Positions 47,792 to 57,379 are shown, numbered from the stretch's first letter. The stretch: 64,000 nucleotides of DNA from Methylovirgula sp963708155 (GCA_963708155.1 OY970183.1:2232001-2296000); one strand, 5' to 3'. The notes: generated from the sequence alone by a model not told the origin. A program made the numbers and translations.

Positions 47792-49099
47792 TTAATTGGC
47801 TCCGAAAACGCGGTTGAAGATGAAATCCACGTGCTTGAGATGATAGCCGAGGTCGAAAAGGTCTTCGAGTTCTGTATCGCTCAAGACCGCCTTTACGTCG
47901 GCGTCCTTTTTCAGGAGGTCGAGGAAGTTGCCTTCGCCGCGCCAGACCGGCATGGCGTTGCGCTGAACGAGCGTATAGGCGCGCTCCCGCGCGAGGCCCT
48001 TCTGGGTCAGCGCCAGCAGCACCCGCTGCGAATGAACGAGGCCCCCAAGCGCATCGAGATTCTTCTTCATATTCGCCGGATAGACGACGAGCTTGTCGAT
48101 GACATCGGCCAGCCGTGCGAGGGCGAAGTCGAGTGCGATCGTCGCGTCAGGGCCGATCACCCGCTCGACGGAGGAATGGGAAATGTCGCGCTCATGCCAG
48201 AGCGCCACGTCTTCCATCGCCGGCAGCGCCATGCCGCGCACGAGGCGCGCAAGGCCGGTCAGGTTCTCGCTCAGCACCGGGTTGCGTTTGTGCGGCATGG
48301 CTGAGGAGCCCTTCTGGCCCTCAGAGAAATATTCTTCCGCTTCCAGCACCTCGGTGCGTTGCAGATGCCGGATTTCGGTGGCGAGCCGCTCGATCGAGGA
48401 AGCAACCACGCCAAGCGTCGCGAAGAATGCCGCATGGCGGTCGCGCGGGATGATCTGCGTCGAAACCGGCTCCGGCGTGAGGCCGAGCTTCTGCGCGACG
48501 TGCTCCTCGACGCGGGGGTCGATATTGGCGAAGGTGCCGACGGCGCCGGAAATCGCGCAGGTTGCGATTTCCTTCCGCGCCGTGACGAGCCGGGCGCGGG
48601 CGCGGGAAAATTCCGCATAGGCTTCGGCCAGCTTCAGGCCAAAGGTGACAGGCTCGGCATGGATGCCATGCGAACGGCCGATGCTCGGCGTCAGCTTGTG
48701 CTCGAAGGCGCGCCGTTTCAGCGCTGCGAGCAGCGCGTCGGTGTCCTTGATGAGCAGATCCGCCGCACGGGAAAGCTGCACCGCGAGGCAGGTGTCGAGC
48801 AGATCGGACGAGGTCATGCCGAGGTGGAGAAAACGCGCCTCCGGGCCGATCTCCTCGGCGAGATAGGTGAGGAACGCGATGACGTCGTGTTTCGTCACTT
48901 TCTCGATGGCGTCGATCCGTGCGACATCGAAGCGCAATCCCTTGCCCTTCTGCCAGATCGTTTCGGCAGCCGCTTTGGGGACCACGCCGATCTCCGCCAG
49001 AGCATCGCAGGCATGCGCCTCGATCTCGAACCAGATACGCAGGCGAGTCTGCGGCTCCCAAAGCGAAGCCATTTCAGGGCGGGAATAACGCGGGATCAT
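47792..49099 (-). CDS. purB: Adenylosuccinate lyase
   Basis: This 435-residue member of the fumarase/aspartase superfamily starts MIPRYSRPEMASLWEPQTRL. It has the TSSDLLDTCLAVQLSRAADL region, the catalytic His in GRSHGIHAEPVTFGLKLAEA, and the flexible signature loop GSSAMPHKRNPVLSENLTGL with active-site Ser. It acts twice in purine synthesis (SAICAR and adenylosuccinate cleavage). The frame extends to 49291, but the ATG at 49099 is the family start. It is 16 bases downstream of rpe. Confidence 0.96.
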   Translation of the reverse strand: MIPRYSRPEMASLWEPQTRLRIWFEIEAHACDALAEIGVVPKAAAETIWQKGKGLRFDVARIDAIEKVTKHDVIAFLTYLAEEIGPEARFLHLGMTSSDLLDTCLAVQLSRAADLLIKDTDALLAALKRRAFEHKLTPSIGRSHGIHAEPVTFGLKLAEAYAEFSRARARLVTARKEIATCAISGAVGTFANIDPRVEEHVAQKLGLTPEPVSTQIIPRDRHAAFFATLGVVASSIERLATEIRHLQRTEVLEAEEYFSEGQKGSSAMPHKRNPVLSENLTGLARLVRGMALPAMEDVALWHERDISHSSVERVIGPDATIALDFALARLADVIDKLVVYPANMKKNLDALGGLVHSQRVLLALTQKGLARERAYTLVQRNAMPVWRGEGNFLDLLKKDADVKAVLSDTELEDLFDLGYHLKHVDFIFNRVFGAN

Positions 49100-49115
49100 T
49101 GAACCTGTCTCAAAT

Positions 49116-49796
49116 TCAAGCCAATTCGCCGCGCGCGAGCTGCGCGGCCTTGCGGATGGCGGCGATATTGCCGGCATAAGCCGATGGGCCGCCTTTGAAC
49201 ACGGCGGAGCCTGCGACAAGCCAGTTGGCGCCGGCACCGGCAACGGGACCCGCCGTCTCGGCAGTGATGCCACCGTCAACCTCAATGTCAATATCGCGCC
49301 CGGCGGTCATCGCACGGACGCGGTCAAGTTTTTCGAGCGAAGACGGAATAAAGGCCTGGCCGCCGAAACCGGGGTTGACGCTCATCACCAAAACGAGATC
49401 GATCTCATCCAGCACATGTTCGATCGTCGCAACGGGAGTTGCGGGATTGAGGGCGACACCAGCTTTCTTGCCGAGCTGGCGGATGGCGCTCAGCGAGCGG
49501 TGGAGATGCGGTCCGGCTTCCGGGTGAATGGTGATGACGTCGGCTCCGGCCTTGGCGAAGGCGTCGATGTAAGGATCGACGGGGGCGATCATCAGATGGA
49601 CGTCGAGCCGCGCATCGGTGATGCCGCGAATGGCCTTCACCATGTCCGGGCCGAAGCTGATGTTAGGCACGAAATGCCCATCCATGACATCGAGATGCAC
49701 GATATCGGCTCCGGCGGCCATCACCTTCTGTACCGAGTCGCCGATATGGGCCCAGTCGGCGGCGAGAACGGAGGGGAGAATGGCGAGCGGACGCAT
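49116..49796 (-). CDS. rpe: Ribulose-phosphate 3-epimerase
   Basis: This 226-residue TIM barrel has ILPSVLAADWAHIGDSVQKV, the metal site HLDVMDGHFVPNISFGPDMV, HLMIAPVDPYIDAF, MSVNPGFGGQAFIPSSLEKL and IEVDGGITAETA. It interconverts ribulose- and xylulose-5-phosphate in the pentose phosphate pathway, and in the Calvin cycle where present. The frame is open to 50117; the ATG at 49796 is the family start. It is the first gene of the rpe-purB-diiron-hydrolase run. Confidence 0.96.
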   Translation of the reverse strand: MRPLAILPSVLAADWAHIGDSVQKVMAAGADIVHLDVMDGHFVPNISFGPDMVKAIRGITDARLDVHLMIAPVDPYIDAFAKAGADVITIHPEAGPHLHRSLSAIRQLGKKAGVALNPATPVATIEHVLDEIDLVLVMSVNPGFGGQAFIPSSLEKLDRVRAMTAGRDIDIEVDGGITAETAGPVAGAGANWLVAGSAVFKGGPSAYAGNIAAIRKAAQLARGELA

Positions 49797-49947
49797 CGAG
49801 CCTCGTGATGCAGGCGACGTTTTCCCGGGCAAGAGACTGAAAAGAAGAACCTTTCCAGAATTAAGCCCGGACGGATTGCCTATAGGCTCCGGCCATAGCA
49901 CGGCCGGGCGGCGTGCGTCGAGGGGCGGCGGGTGAGGCGCGTTGAAG

Positions 49948-52830
49948 CTAGACCGCCTCGCGCTTTTCGTCGTTCCACTGGCGAATGAGGCCGGGAAGTT
50001 GGGCTGCGGGAAGGGCGCGGCTAAACAGAAAGCCTTGCGCTTCGTCGCAACCCGCCGCGCGCAGCCAAGCGAGTTGTTCCGGTGTCTCGACGCCCTCGGC
50101 TGTGGCGCGGATGCCAAGACTGCTCGCCATCGCTGTCATCGCCTTGACGATGGCCCGCGAACCTTCCTTGTTCGTCATGCCGCTGACGAAGGACTGATCG
50201 ATCTTGATCTTGTCGAAGGGGAAGCTGCGCAAATAGTTGAGCGACGAATAGCCAGTACCGAAGTCGTCCATCGCGATGCGGACGCCGAAATCGCGCAATT
50301 CATGCAGCTTGGCGAGCGTCGCGGTGTTGTTGGTCAGCAAAAGCGATTCGGTGATTTCGAGCTCCAGCCGGCGCGGCGAGAGCCCAGAGGCGCGCACGCA
50401 GCTGGTCACGATCTCCAGAAAATGCGCGCTCTTGAATTGCGCGACGGAGACGTTGACCGCGAGCTTGATATATTTCGGCCAGGTCGCGGCCTCGGCGCAG
50501 GCGGTGCGCAGAACCCACTCGCCGAGCGGCACGATGAGGCCGATTTCTTCGGCGAGCGAGATGAACTCCGCCGGGGAGACCTGGCCGCGCGTCGGATGGT
50601 TCCAGCGCAGCAGGGCCTCGAAACCGCCGATCCGGTTCTCCTGCAGATCGAAGACCGGTTGATAGTGGACTTCGAACTCGCTGTTACCAAGCGCGTCGCG
50701 CAGGTCCAGCTCCAGCGCGCGGCGCACTTGTAAACGCACGTCCATCTCGGGCTCGAAGAACCGCCAGGTTGCGCGGCCGTCGGCTTTCGCCAGGTAGAGC
50801 GCCACATCGGCATTCTTCAACAGCTTGTCGTAGGCGGTGCCGTCGCCGGGCGCGATCGAAATGCCAACGCTGACGCTGATCGTCAGGCGGTGGCCGTCGA
50901 TCTCGTAAGGCGCGCTGAGAACCTCGACGATGCGGCGCGCGAGAAGCGCCGCTTCCTCCGGCTTCTGAATGTCGGATTGCAGAATCGCGAATTCATCGCC
51001 GCCGAGCCGGCTGACGGTATCGACCTCGCGTACGCATGCCTTGAGACGTTCCGCCACCGACCGCAGCAATTCGTCGCCGACGGGGTGGCCGAGCGTATCG
51101 TTCACCTGCTTGAAATGATCGAGATCAAGGTTCAGTACTGCAAAGCCGCTGCTGTTGCGGCCGAGCTGACTGATCGCGTTCTCGATACGCTCGGCAAACA
51201 GGACGCGATTGGGCAGTCCGGTCAACACGTCGTGCCGCGCCATGAAGACGATGCGCTCCTCGGCGCGGCGGCGCTCCGTCACGTCCTCGTAGGTCGCGAC
51301 CCAGCCGCCATCGCCGGTGGGTTGACGCGAGATCAGGATGACGCGGTTGTTGCTCAATTCGAGGAAATGCGTGGCCGCTATCTTTTGGCTGATCAGCGGA
51401 AATTCCTGCGCATAAAGTTCATTCGCGGTTTCGTCCGGATGATTGCCGGCGGCAACGCTGAGAGAGAGAACGTCGCGGAAGACGATGCCGGGGCGCAATT
51501 GCGATGGCGACAGGTGAAAGATTTCGCAGAAGCGCCGATTGACGACCTTCAGCCGATGTTCGGCGTCGTAGAGGCACAGACCCTGAGACATGTTGTCGAG
51601 CGCTGCGTCGAGCAGCAGGTTTGTCGCTTTCAGCTTCGCTTCTTGCTCCTTCGACACGCTAATGTCGCTGAACAGCGCGATGAAGCCACCGTCCTGCGTC
51701 GGGCTGCGGCTCACGCGCAGCCAGCGGCCGTCTTGCAAGCGTATCTCGCCGGTCGCCTGAGAAAAATTGTTCAAGGATAGCGGAGAGGGGACGAGATTGT
51801 TCGGCTCCGCCGTCGCGTCCGCGGAAGTTCCGGGTTCGAGCAGGGCCATAGCGCCGCCGAAAAATTCGTTGGCTTGCGAATTGGCGAGCGCGATTCGGTG
51901 ATCCGAATCGACCACGACAATACCCTCGCGCGAGCTTTCGAGCGCATCGGCGAGCCGCACCTGCGCGGTACGCCGCTGCGCAACCTCGCGCTCCATCATC
52001 GAACGGATATTATCGCGCATCGTGCGCATTGCGGCGAGCAGGGCGCCGAGTTCATCGCCGCCGCCGGCGGGAATTTCGGCGTCGAGCTGGCCGCTGGCGA
52101 TGCGTTTGGCGGCAGACGAGGCGGCCGCAACCGGCTTGGTGATCCGCCGTGAGAGCAGCAGTGCGACAAGACCTGAAAGAAAGAGCGCGCCGACGGTGCC
52201 GAGCAAGGCGAGGTCCGTCGCCACGGCGACCTGCTTGCGGGCGCTTTGGCGATAGATGAAGCCATCGCCGGCCGTATAATTCACCAGAAGATCGATTTGC
52301 TGCGATACCGTCTGGGCATAAGGGTCGAGTGCATCCCACGCGGCGTTGAGCGAGAGGTTGTCCCGCAGATGACGGCGCGCCTCGCTCCAGGCGTCGGCGG
52401 CGTTTTGTACTTCCGTCGCCGCGCGAGCGGCACGCAAGGACTGCGATCTCTCGGCGGCGATTTGCAGATCTTCCGCCAGATTCTCCTCGAGATCGGCGAT
52501 CGCTTGGTCCAGTTTCGTGCGGGTCTGTGGCTTGGTCGCGCTCCATCGCCGCGCGAAGGCCACCTGCATGGCGGCGAAGTCGGCCGAAGCGGCGCGGGCA
52601 TAATTGATCGACATCAGGGATTCGTCATAGGTCTTGGTGACCAGCACGCCGGCGCGACGGATGCCGAGTGCTGCATAGCCGCCAAGAGCCGCGGTGATCA
52701 GGCTCATCGCAAGGAATGCGATGAGGATCCGTCCGCGGATCGTTTTCGCCATCTGGACAGCCATGGCGAGCGGCGATCGCCGCGCCCCGGCTACTCCTTG
52801 CAATGCCGGCAATGGCTGACGACCCATCAA
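49948..52830 (-). CDS. Membrane sensor with HAMP, two PAS, GGDEF and EAL domains
   Basis: The protein has 960 residues: TM1 at about 33-56, a helical periplasmic sensor at 60-200, TM2 at about 205-228, HAMP at 229-282, PAS1 at about 295-395 and PAS2 at about 408-520. The GGDEF domain (530-690) has an intact SRLGGDEFAIL and an inhibitory RxxD site (R601-D604). The EAL domain (705-950) has FEALLRW, ITESLLL, DDFGTGYSSLNYLRSFPFD and AEGVET intact. It can in principle both make and break cyclic di-GMP; which activity prevails is unknown. The periplasmic region resembles four-helix-bundle chemoreceptor sensors. The start could also be at a Met near residue 23 or 27. Confidence 0.92.
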   Translation of the reverse strand: MMGRQPLPALQGVAGARRSPLAMAVQMAKTIRGRILIAFLAMSLITAALGGYAALGIRRAGVLVTKTYDESLMSINYARAASADFAAMQVAFARRWSATKPQTRTKLDQAIADLEENLAEDLQIAAERSQSLRAARAATEVQNAADAWSEARRHLRDNLSLNAAWDALDPYAQTVSQQIDLLVNYTAGDGFIYRQSARKQVAVATDLALLGTVGALFLSGLVALLLSRRITKPVAAASSAAKRIASGQLDAEIPAGGGDELGALLAAMRTMRDNIRSMMEREVAQRRTAQVRLADALESSREGIVVVDSDHRIALANSQANEFFGGAMALLEPGTSADATAEPNNLVPSPLSLNNFSQATGEIRLQDGRWLRVSRSPTQDGGFIALFSDISVSKEQEAKLKATNLLLDAALDNMSQGLCLYDAEHRLKVVNRRFCEIFHLSPSQLRPGIVFRDVLSLSVAAGNHPDETANELYAQEFPLISQKIAATHFLELSNNRVILISRQPTGDGGWVATYEDVTERRRAEERIVFMARHDVLTGLPNRVLFAERIENAISQLGRNSSGFAVLNLDLDHFKQVNDTLGHPVGDELLRSVAERLKACVREVDTVSRLGGDEFAILQSDIQKPEEAALLARRIVEVLSAPYEIDGHRLTISVSVGISIAPGDGTAYDKLLKNADVALYLAKADGRATWRFFEPEMDVRLQVRRALELDLRDALGNSEFEVHYQPVFDLQENRIGGFEALLRWNHPTRGQVSPAEFISLAEEIGLIVPLGEWVLRTACAEAATWPKYIKLAVNVSVAQFKSAHFLEIVTSCVRASGLSPRRLELEITESLLLTNNTATLAKLHELRDFGVRIAMDDFGTGYSSLNYLRSFPFDKIKIDQSFVSGMTNKEGSRAIVKAMTAMASSLGIRATAEGVETPEQLAWLRAAGCDEAQGFLFSRALPAAQLPGLIRQWNDEKREAV

Positions 52831-52996
52831 AATAACCCGAATACCAATAGGGTCTTTTGCGCCAATTTAGGTTAAGACGAGGCTAAATTCGCTTGCCCAG
52901 CAGCGCCAAAAAGTGCTGGTTTCGCTGTTAGTTAACCTATCGATTCGCATAACATCCCAGGAGCGCGTGCCCGTTTTGGGCGACGGACAAGTGTGC

Positions 52997-53365
52997 ATGA
53001 GACTAACAGGGCCCACCCGCTCAGCGAAAAGCGGCCGCTTCGCGATTCTGGCCGCAGCGGCGGCCTTGAGCGTGCTCGCTGGCGGGATAGGCTGGACGCA
53101 GCAAAAGTCCCTCTATGTCATTTCCCAGCGGGGGCGCGCCTTTCACCCCGCCTTCCTAACCGTCAAACAGGGCGAGACGGTGCGGATCATCAATGATGAC
53201 GGTGATCTGCTGCACCACGCCTATATCGAGTCGGACACGTTCAACTTCGACTCGGGCGACCAATTGCCGGGCAGTCAGACCGATATCGTGTTTTCTGTGC
53301 CCGGCACTTTCAACGTGCTCTGCGGCATTCATCCGAAAATGAAGCTCGTCGTCATCGTCAAGTGA
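52997..53365 (+). CDS. Exported cupredoxin (plastocyanin-like copper protein)
   Basis: This 122-residue protein has a hydrophobic export segment (about residues 14-33). A cupredoxin domain follows, with His in DLLHHAYIESD (H73/H74) and the C-terminal copper loop LCGIHPKMK (C109, H112, M115). The close C-x2-H-x2-M spacing suggests a type 1 copper site or a related electron carrier. The ATG at 52997 starts the signal; the frame is open to 52913. Downstream on the opposite strand are a membrane protein with a histidine at its predicted mature N-terminus, then a di-haem peroxidase, so a shared redox or copper pathway is plausible. Confidence 0.85.
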   Translation: MRLTGPTRSAKSGRFAILAAAAALSVLAGGIGWTQQKSLYVISQRGRAFHPAFLTVKQGETVRIINDDGDLLHHAYIESDTFNFDSGDQLPGSQTDIVFSVPGTFNVLCGIHPKMKLVVIVK

Positions 53366-53375
53366 GGAGAACGCA

Positions 53376-53413
53376 CGAGGCTCCAGCTTGGGGTGCCGGA
53401 GCCTCGCGCTTTT
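53376..53413 (+). terminator. Rho-independent terminator
   Basis: CGAGGCTCC pairs with GGAGCCTCG across a 13-base loop, followed by CGC and four T. It closes the cupredoxin gene, between convergent genes. Confidence 0.8.
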
Positions 53414-53429
53414 GCGCGCCGTCCGCCAC

Positions 53430-54533
53430 CTAGACGACGTGGGTGCCGTAAAGCACGGAATGAAGGACGTAATAGGCGATCAGGAAAGCCGTGAGCGCCA
53501 CGCAATAGCCCGCGGGAATAAGCACAACATCCCACGCCGAAACCGCCACCTTGAAGCGCGTCAGATAGTTCTTGATACCCAGCCACAGGTGTACGGGACG
53601 TTTGCCGACAGCGTCGTCAGCGATGAAGCCGAGGACAACTCCGATGATGGGCGCATGACCAATTGCGTCGATCTTGCCGAATTCGGGCACGGCCGAGACA
53701 AACATGGCGCAGAGAATGATCGCTGCCACGCGCCGGACGAGCGGCGTCAGGAGCAACGCGAACGAAAGCGAGAACTCCACCATTCCCGCGGCACGCATGT
53801 AGAACTCGCGGTCAAAGCCGAAGCTCATGCCCGGATGTGTGATGAACAGCGGGTAGGTCCACTGCGGATAGGCCCATTTCTCGACCGAGGCCCACATCAG
53901 GGTAATGGCTGCGCTCCAGCGGACGACATCGAGCGGGCGGATGCCGTAGAAGTTGCGTCCCAAGCCCGTCAGCGCGAGATAGGCGGCGATGCCAAGAAAG
54001 ATCGGATAATCGAGCAGGTGAAAGATGCCGTATTCGTAGATGGCATAGCCGAACAGACCGACAAGCCCCGCGGCCGTAAACACGAGGGTTTCGCGCCAGA
54101 GTAATCCCGCCGCGAGGGAGAGCTGAATCCAGGGGATGAGCGTCGACGAGGTCTTGAGCTCCGGCGTCAGGATCACCCCGCCGTTCGTCCAGCAGGCGAT
54201 GAGGAAGAAGCCGCAGGAGGCGCGAATGAGAACATCGGTTTCATCACGCAACCCGCGCGTTACCCGATTGAGCGCCGCGATGAGAGCGGTCCCGATGGCA
54301 CTCCATTCGACGAAATAGCCGAAGAGCAGCATCGTAAATGCTGTCAGCATCAAGACTTCGAAATCGGGGCAGAGGACGTTTTCAAGACCGCGCGGCTGGC
54401 CGGCGACGTTGAAGGCGCAGAACCATTTCACATGAGCGCTAGCTTGCCCGGAGCAGAGAACGCTTGCCGCCAAAACGAGCCCGCTTGCGGCCGAGACGCG
54501 CCGCCAGCGTTGCCAAGTCAGTCCCATCATCAT
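53430..54533 (-). CDS. Multi-pass membrane protein with signal peptide and possible N-terminal His copper ligand
   Basis: In this 367-residue protein a signal peptide ends QASA, so the mature protein would begin HVKWFCAFNVAG with His34 as residue 1. About eight membrane helices follow, with DoxX-like features (PLDVVRWSAAITLMWASVEK, AAGMVEFSLSFALLLTPLVR). Mature N-terminal histidines bind copper in CopC and in copper monooxygenases. Here this is only suggested by position and by the convergent cupredoxin gene. I recognise no characterised family. A di-haem peroxidase gene lies about 0.4 kb upstream on the same strand. Confidence 0.65.
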   Translation of the reverse strand: MMMGLTWQRWRRVSAASGLVLAASVLCSGQASAHVKWFCAFNVAGQPRGLENVLCPDFEVLMLTAFTMLLFGYFVEWSAIGTALIAALNRVTRGLRDETDVLIRASCGFFLIACWTNGGVILTPELKTSSTLIPWIQLSLAAGLLWRETLVFTAAGLVGLFGYAIYEYGIFHLLDYPIFLGIAAYLALTGLGRNFYGIRPLDVVRWSAAITLMWASVEKWAYPQWTYPLFITHPGMSFGFDREFYMRAAGMVEFSLSFALLLTPLVRRVAAIILCAMFVSAVPEFGKIDAIGHAPIIGVVLGFIADDAVGKRPVHLWLGIKNYLTRFKVAVSAWDVVLIPAGYCVALTAFLIAYYVLHSVLYGTHVV

Positions 54534-54738
54534 TCCTCGTGGAGTGGCCGATAACGAGGAATTTAATCGAATTTTAACGTTACGTCCGCGCTATTCCTAA
54601 TAATTGGTTAATTGCACTTTCGAAACCCGGATCTGTTAAGGTTGATGAAAGAAGAGCCGATCACACAAAGGGCTGGCAAGGGCGTGGTAAGCTTGGCTGC
54701 CTAGATTCGCCTGCACTGCATTTTTTCACGAGAGACAG

Positions 54739-54900
54739 ATGATTCTCGCCCTGAGCCTTGCAAGCATTGTTCTCGGAACCGGCCTCGCCTATGCGGCGCC
54801 GAAGGCACCGGCGTTGACAATCCGTCTGGAGCAATCCGGCGGCGCGCTCTTCATCGCTGGACTTGCCCTGATTGGAACGATGCTTCAGCAATCGTGCTGA
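54739..54900 (+). CDS. Possible 53-residue membrane peptide
   Basis: An ATG preceded by a purine-rich GAGAGA opens a 53-codon frame with two hydrophobic segments: MILALSLASIVLGTGLAYAA, which looks like a signal peptide, and GGALFIAGLALIGTML. It ends QQSC. It sits in an otherwise empty gap, convergent to the peroxidase gene with 13 bases between stops. It is shorter than most gene finders accept. Support is only the start context, the hydrophobic pattern and the lack of a competing gene. Confidence 0.4.
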   Translation: MILALSLASIVLGTGLAYAAPKAPALTIRLEQSGGALFIAGLALIGTMLQQSC

Positions 54901-54913
54901 CGATACCTGCGGA

Positions 54914-55939
54914 TCAGCGCGACGAAACTGGCTGTACGCCGGCCACCGACTCGCCGCTCAAAGTCTTGAGAAAGGCCAGTAGGTCTGCCTTTTCGTCGAC
55001 CGTGAGCCTTAGCGGATGGATCAGTTCAGAGCGGCTGGGGCGATCGATGCCGCCGCGATCGTAAAGCTCGATCACGGCTTCCAAGGTCGGCACCGACCCG
55101 TCGTGCATATAGGGCGCGCGCTCCGCGACGTTGCGCAAAGTCGGGGTCTTGAACGCATAACGCAGCTTGACGGATGTCGGGAAGAAAACGCCGCGGCCGA
55201 TGTCCTTGCCCTTGCCGACGCCGACATCGTGGAACGACCCGTCCGTGAACGACCATCCGCTGTGGCATTGCGCGCAATTGCCCTTGCCGTTGAAGATCGC
55301 GAAGCCGCGTTTTGCAGCTGGGCTGATGGCAGTTTCGTCGCCCATGATCCAGCGGTCGAACGGCGCCTCCGTCGAGTGAATTGAGCGCACATACGTTGCC
55401 AGAGCCGAGGAGATATTTTTCCGGTCGATCGCATGATCCGGAAACGCCGCTGCGAAGGCGTGGACATAGGGCGGCGCGGCGGAGAGACGCGCAATCAGCG
55501 CCGGCTCGGTCAAGTTGAGATTTCCCGCCGCGGTAATCGGCGCGAACGAGACTTTCTCAAGCGTCGGAAACTTGCCACTCCAGCCGTAGCGGTCGATGAA
55601 GGCGACGTCCAGGAGCGACGGCGAGCGAAACGCCATAGCGTGCCCCGCGTCGCCTATCGCCAGCGGGAGATGGTCGCTGAACGACGATCTTGGGTCGTGA
55701 CAGGTCGCGCAGCTATGCGCCCCCGATCCCGATAGCATCGGGTCGAAGAAAAGCGTGCGGCCGAGAGCCTCTTTCGCCGACGAATAGGCGTCGTCGTCCG
55801 GGTATGGCGTCGCGGCCGGTCGTACATATTGCTGGCGCAATGCAGCGTCGCTGGGGTCCGGCGTCTGCTCATCGCCATAAGCGGCCACGGAAAGCGACAG
55901 AAGCAGCACCGCCAGCAGACTGCGGTGGATGTTCGTCAT
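54914..55939 (-). CDS. Di-haem cytochrome c peroxidase / MauG-family protein, exported
   Basis: This 341-residue periplasmic protein has a signal peptide (MTNIHRSLLAVLLLSLSVAA) and two haem-binding motifs, CATCH at 77-81 and CAQCH at 222-226. RTLFFDPMLSGSG and the C-terminal RNVAERAPYMHDGSVPTLEA, typical of bacterial di-haem peroxidases, are present. Such proteins reduce hydrogen peroxide or, like MauG, oxidise protein side chains. The frame is open far upstream across metZ; the ATG at 55939 starts the signal peptide. The nearby cupredoxin could be its electron donor. Confidence 0.9.
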   Translation of the reverse strand: MTNIHRSLLAVLLLSLSVAAYGDEQTPDPSDAALRQQYVRPAATPYPDDDAYSSAKEALGRTLFFDPMLSGSGAHSCATCHDPRSSFSDHLPLAIGDAGHAMAFRSPSLLDVAFIDRYGWSGKFPTLEKVSFAPITAAGNLNLTEPALIARLSAAPPYVHAFAAAFPDHAIDRKNISSALATYVRSIHSTEAPFDRWIMGDETAISPAAKRGFAIFNGKGNCAQCHSGWSFTDGSFHDVGVGKGKDIGRGVFFPTSVKLRYAFKTPTLRNVAERAPYMHDGSVPTLEAVIELYDRGGIDRPSRSELIHPLRLTVDEKADLLAFLKTLSGESVAGVQPVSSR

Positions 55940-56025
55940 CGCGGTCTCCGACAAACGGCACAATTGCGCGACGACGGTTGATAATTCGTTGAGATTCCAG
56001 ACCAATCTTCGGCGCAGGCCGTTTG

Positions 56026-57261
56026 CTATTCCGCCGCAAGGCCCGGCCGCGCCAACACCGAGAGCGCATGCGACAGATCGGCAATGAGGTCTTCTGCATC
56101 TTCGAGACCGACCGAGAGCCGCAACATCCCGTCGCTGATGCCCATTTTGGCGCGGCTGTCCGGCGTCAGCCGCTGATGCGTGGTGGTCGCGGGATGGGTG
56201 ATGATGCTTTTGGCGTCGCCAAGATTGTTGGAAATCTTGATGATGGAGAGCGCGTTCGCGACCGCGAAGGCGCCTGCCTTGCCGCCCGACACCTCGAAGG
56301 TGACCAATGTGCCGCCGCCCTTCATCTGGCGCCGCGCCAGTGCGGCCTGCGGGTGGTCGGCGCGCCCCGGGTATATCAACCGCTTCACGTTCGCCTGCGT
56401 GGCCAGAAAGTCGGCGATCCGCGCCGCGCTCTCGGACTGGTGGTTGACGCGCAGCGGCAGGGTCTCCAGCGATTTGAGCATCACCCAGGCATTGAAGGGT
56501 GAAAGGGCAGGGCCGGTCTGGCGCAGATAGGTGTGGATGTACGTGTCGATGAACTCGCGACTCGACAGGATGATGCCGCCGAGACATCGCCCCTGGCCGT
56601 CGATATGTTTGGTCGTCGAATAGACGACGCAATCGGCGCCGTGCTGCAAGGGCTTCTGCAAGACCGGCGAGGCAAAGACATTGTCGACGACAAGCCTGGC
56701 GCCATGCCGGTGGGCGATGTCCGCAATGGCTTTCAGGTCGTAGATTTCGAGGCTCGGATTGGTCGGGGTTTCGAGGAAGAAGACCTTGGTCTCCGGCCGC
56801 ACCGCGGCCTCCCATTGGGCAAGATCGGCGCCGTCGACAAGCGTCGCCGCGATGCCGTACCGCGGCAGCAGTTCCTCGACCACATAGAGGCAGGAGCCGA
56901 ACAGCGCGCGCGCGGAGACGAGATGATCTCCCGCCTTCAACTGGCCCATCAACGCGGCGGTGACCGCCGCCATGCCGCTGGCCGTGGCGCGGGCGGCCTC
57001 AGCGCCTTCGAGAAGGCACATCCGCTCCTCGAACATGGCGATGGTCGGGTTGGAATAGCGTGAGTAGACGAAGCCGGGGTCTTGACCATTAAAGCGCGCC
57101 TCGGCTGCCTCAGCCGTGTCGTAGACGAAGCCCTGGGTGAGGAAGAGAGCCTCCGACATTTCGCCGAATTGCGAGCGCAAGGTGCCGCCGTGAACGAGGC
57201 GGGTGGCCTCGTGCCAGTTTTTCGGGTCCTTTAGCGCCTCGTCGGCGGTTTTCTTCGTCAT
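56026..57261 (-). CDS. metZ: O-succinylhomoserine sulfhydrylase
   Basis: This 411-residue PLP enzyme of the Cys/Met metabolism family has FVYSRYSNPTIAMFEERMCL, FFLETPTNPSLEIYDL and the PLP lysine in VVYSTTKHIDGQGRCLGGI. SLETLPLRVNHQSESAARIA is also typical. The IDGQGR form is typical of MetZ rather than MetB or MetY. It makes homocysteine directly from O-succinylhomoserine and sulfide. I use the ATG at 57261, preceded by GAGGAG, rather than the ATG 30 bases upstream. A SAM-II riboswitch lies about 120 bases upstream. Confidence 0.94.
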   Translation of the reverse strand: MTKKTADEALKDPKNWHEATRLVHGGTLRSQFGEMSEALFLTQGFVYDTAEAAEARFNGQDPGFVYSRYSNPTIAMFEERMCLLEGAEAARATASGMAAVTAALMGQLKAGDHLVSARALFGSCLYVVEELLPRYGIAATLVDGADLAQWEAAVRPETKVFFLETPTNPSLEIYDLKAIADIAHRHGARLVVDNVFASPVLQKPLQHGADCVVYSTTKHIDGQGRCLGGIILSSREFIDTYIHTYLRQTGPALSPFNAWVMLKSLETLPLRVNHQSESAARIADFLATQANVKRLIYPGRADHPQAALARRQMKGGGTLVTFEVSGGKAGAFAVANALSIIKISNNLGDAKSIITHPATTTHQRLTPDSRAKMGISDGMLRLSVGLEDAEDLIADLSHALSVLARPGLAAE

Positions 57262-57379
57262 CAGCCATCTCCTCATCGCCGTCTTACCCAAGACGGCGCG
57301 GTTCTGCCCTGGCGCAGTCCTGTCTGAGCGCGGCCGAGTCGACGAAAATGGGGGAGGATGCTTCGCGACGAAGCCTCGG

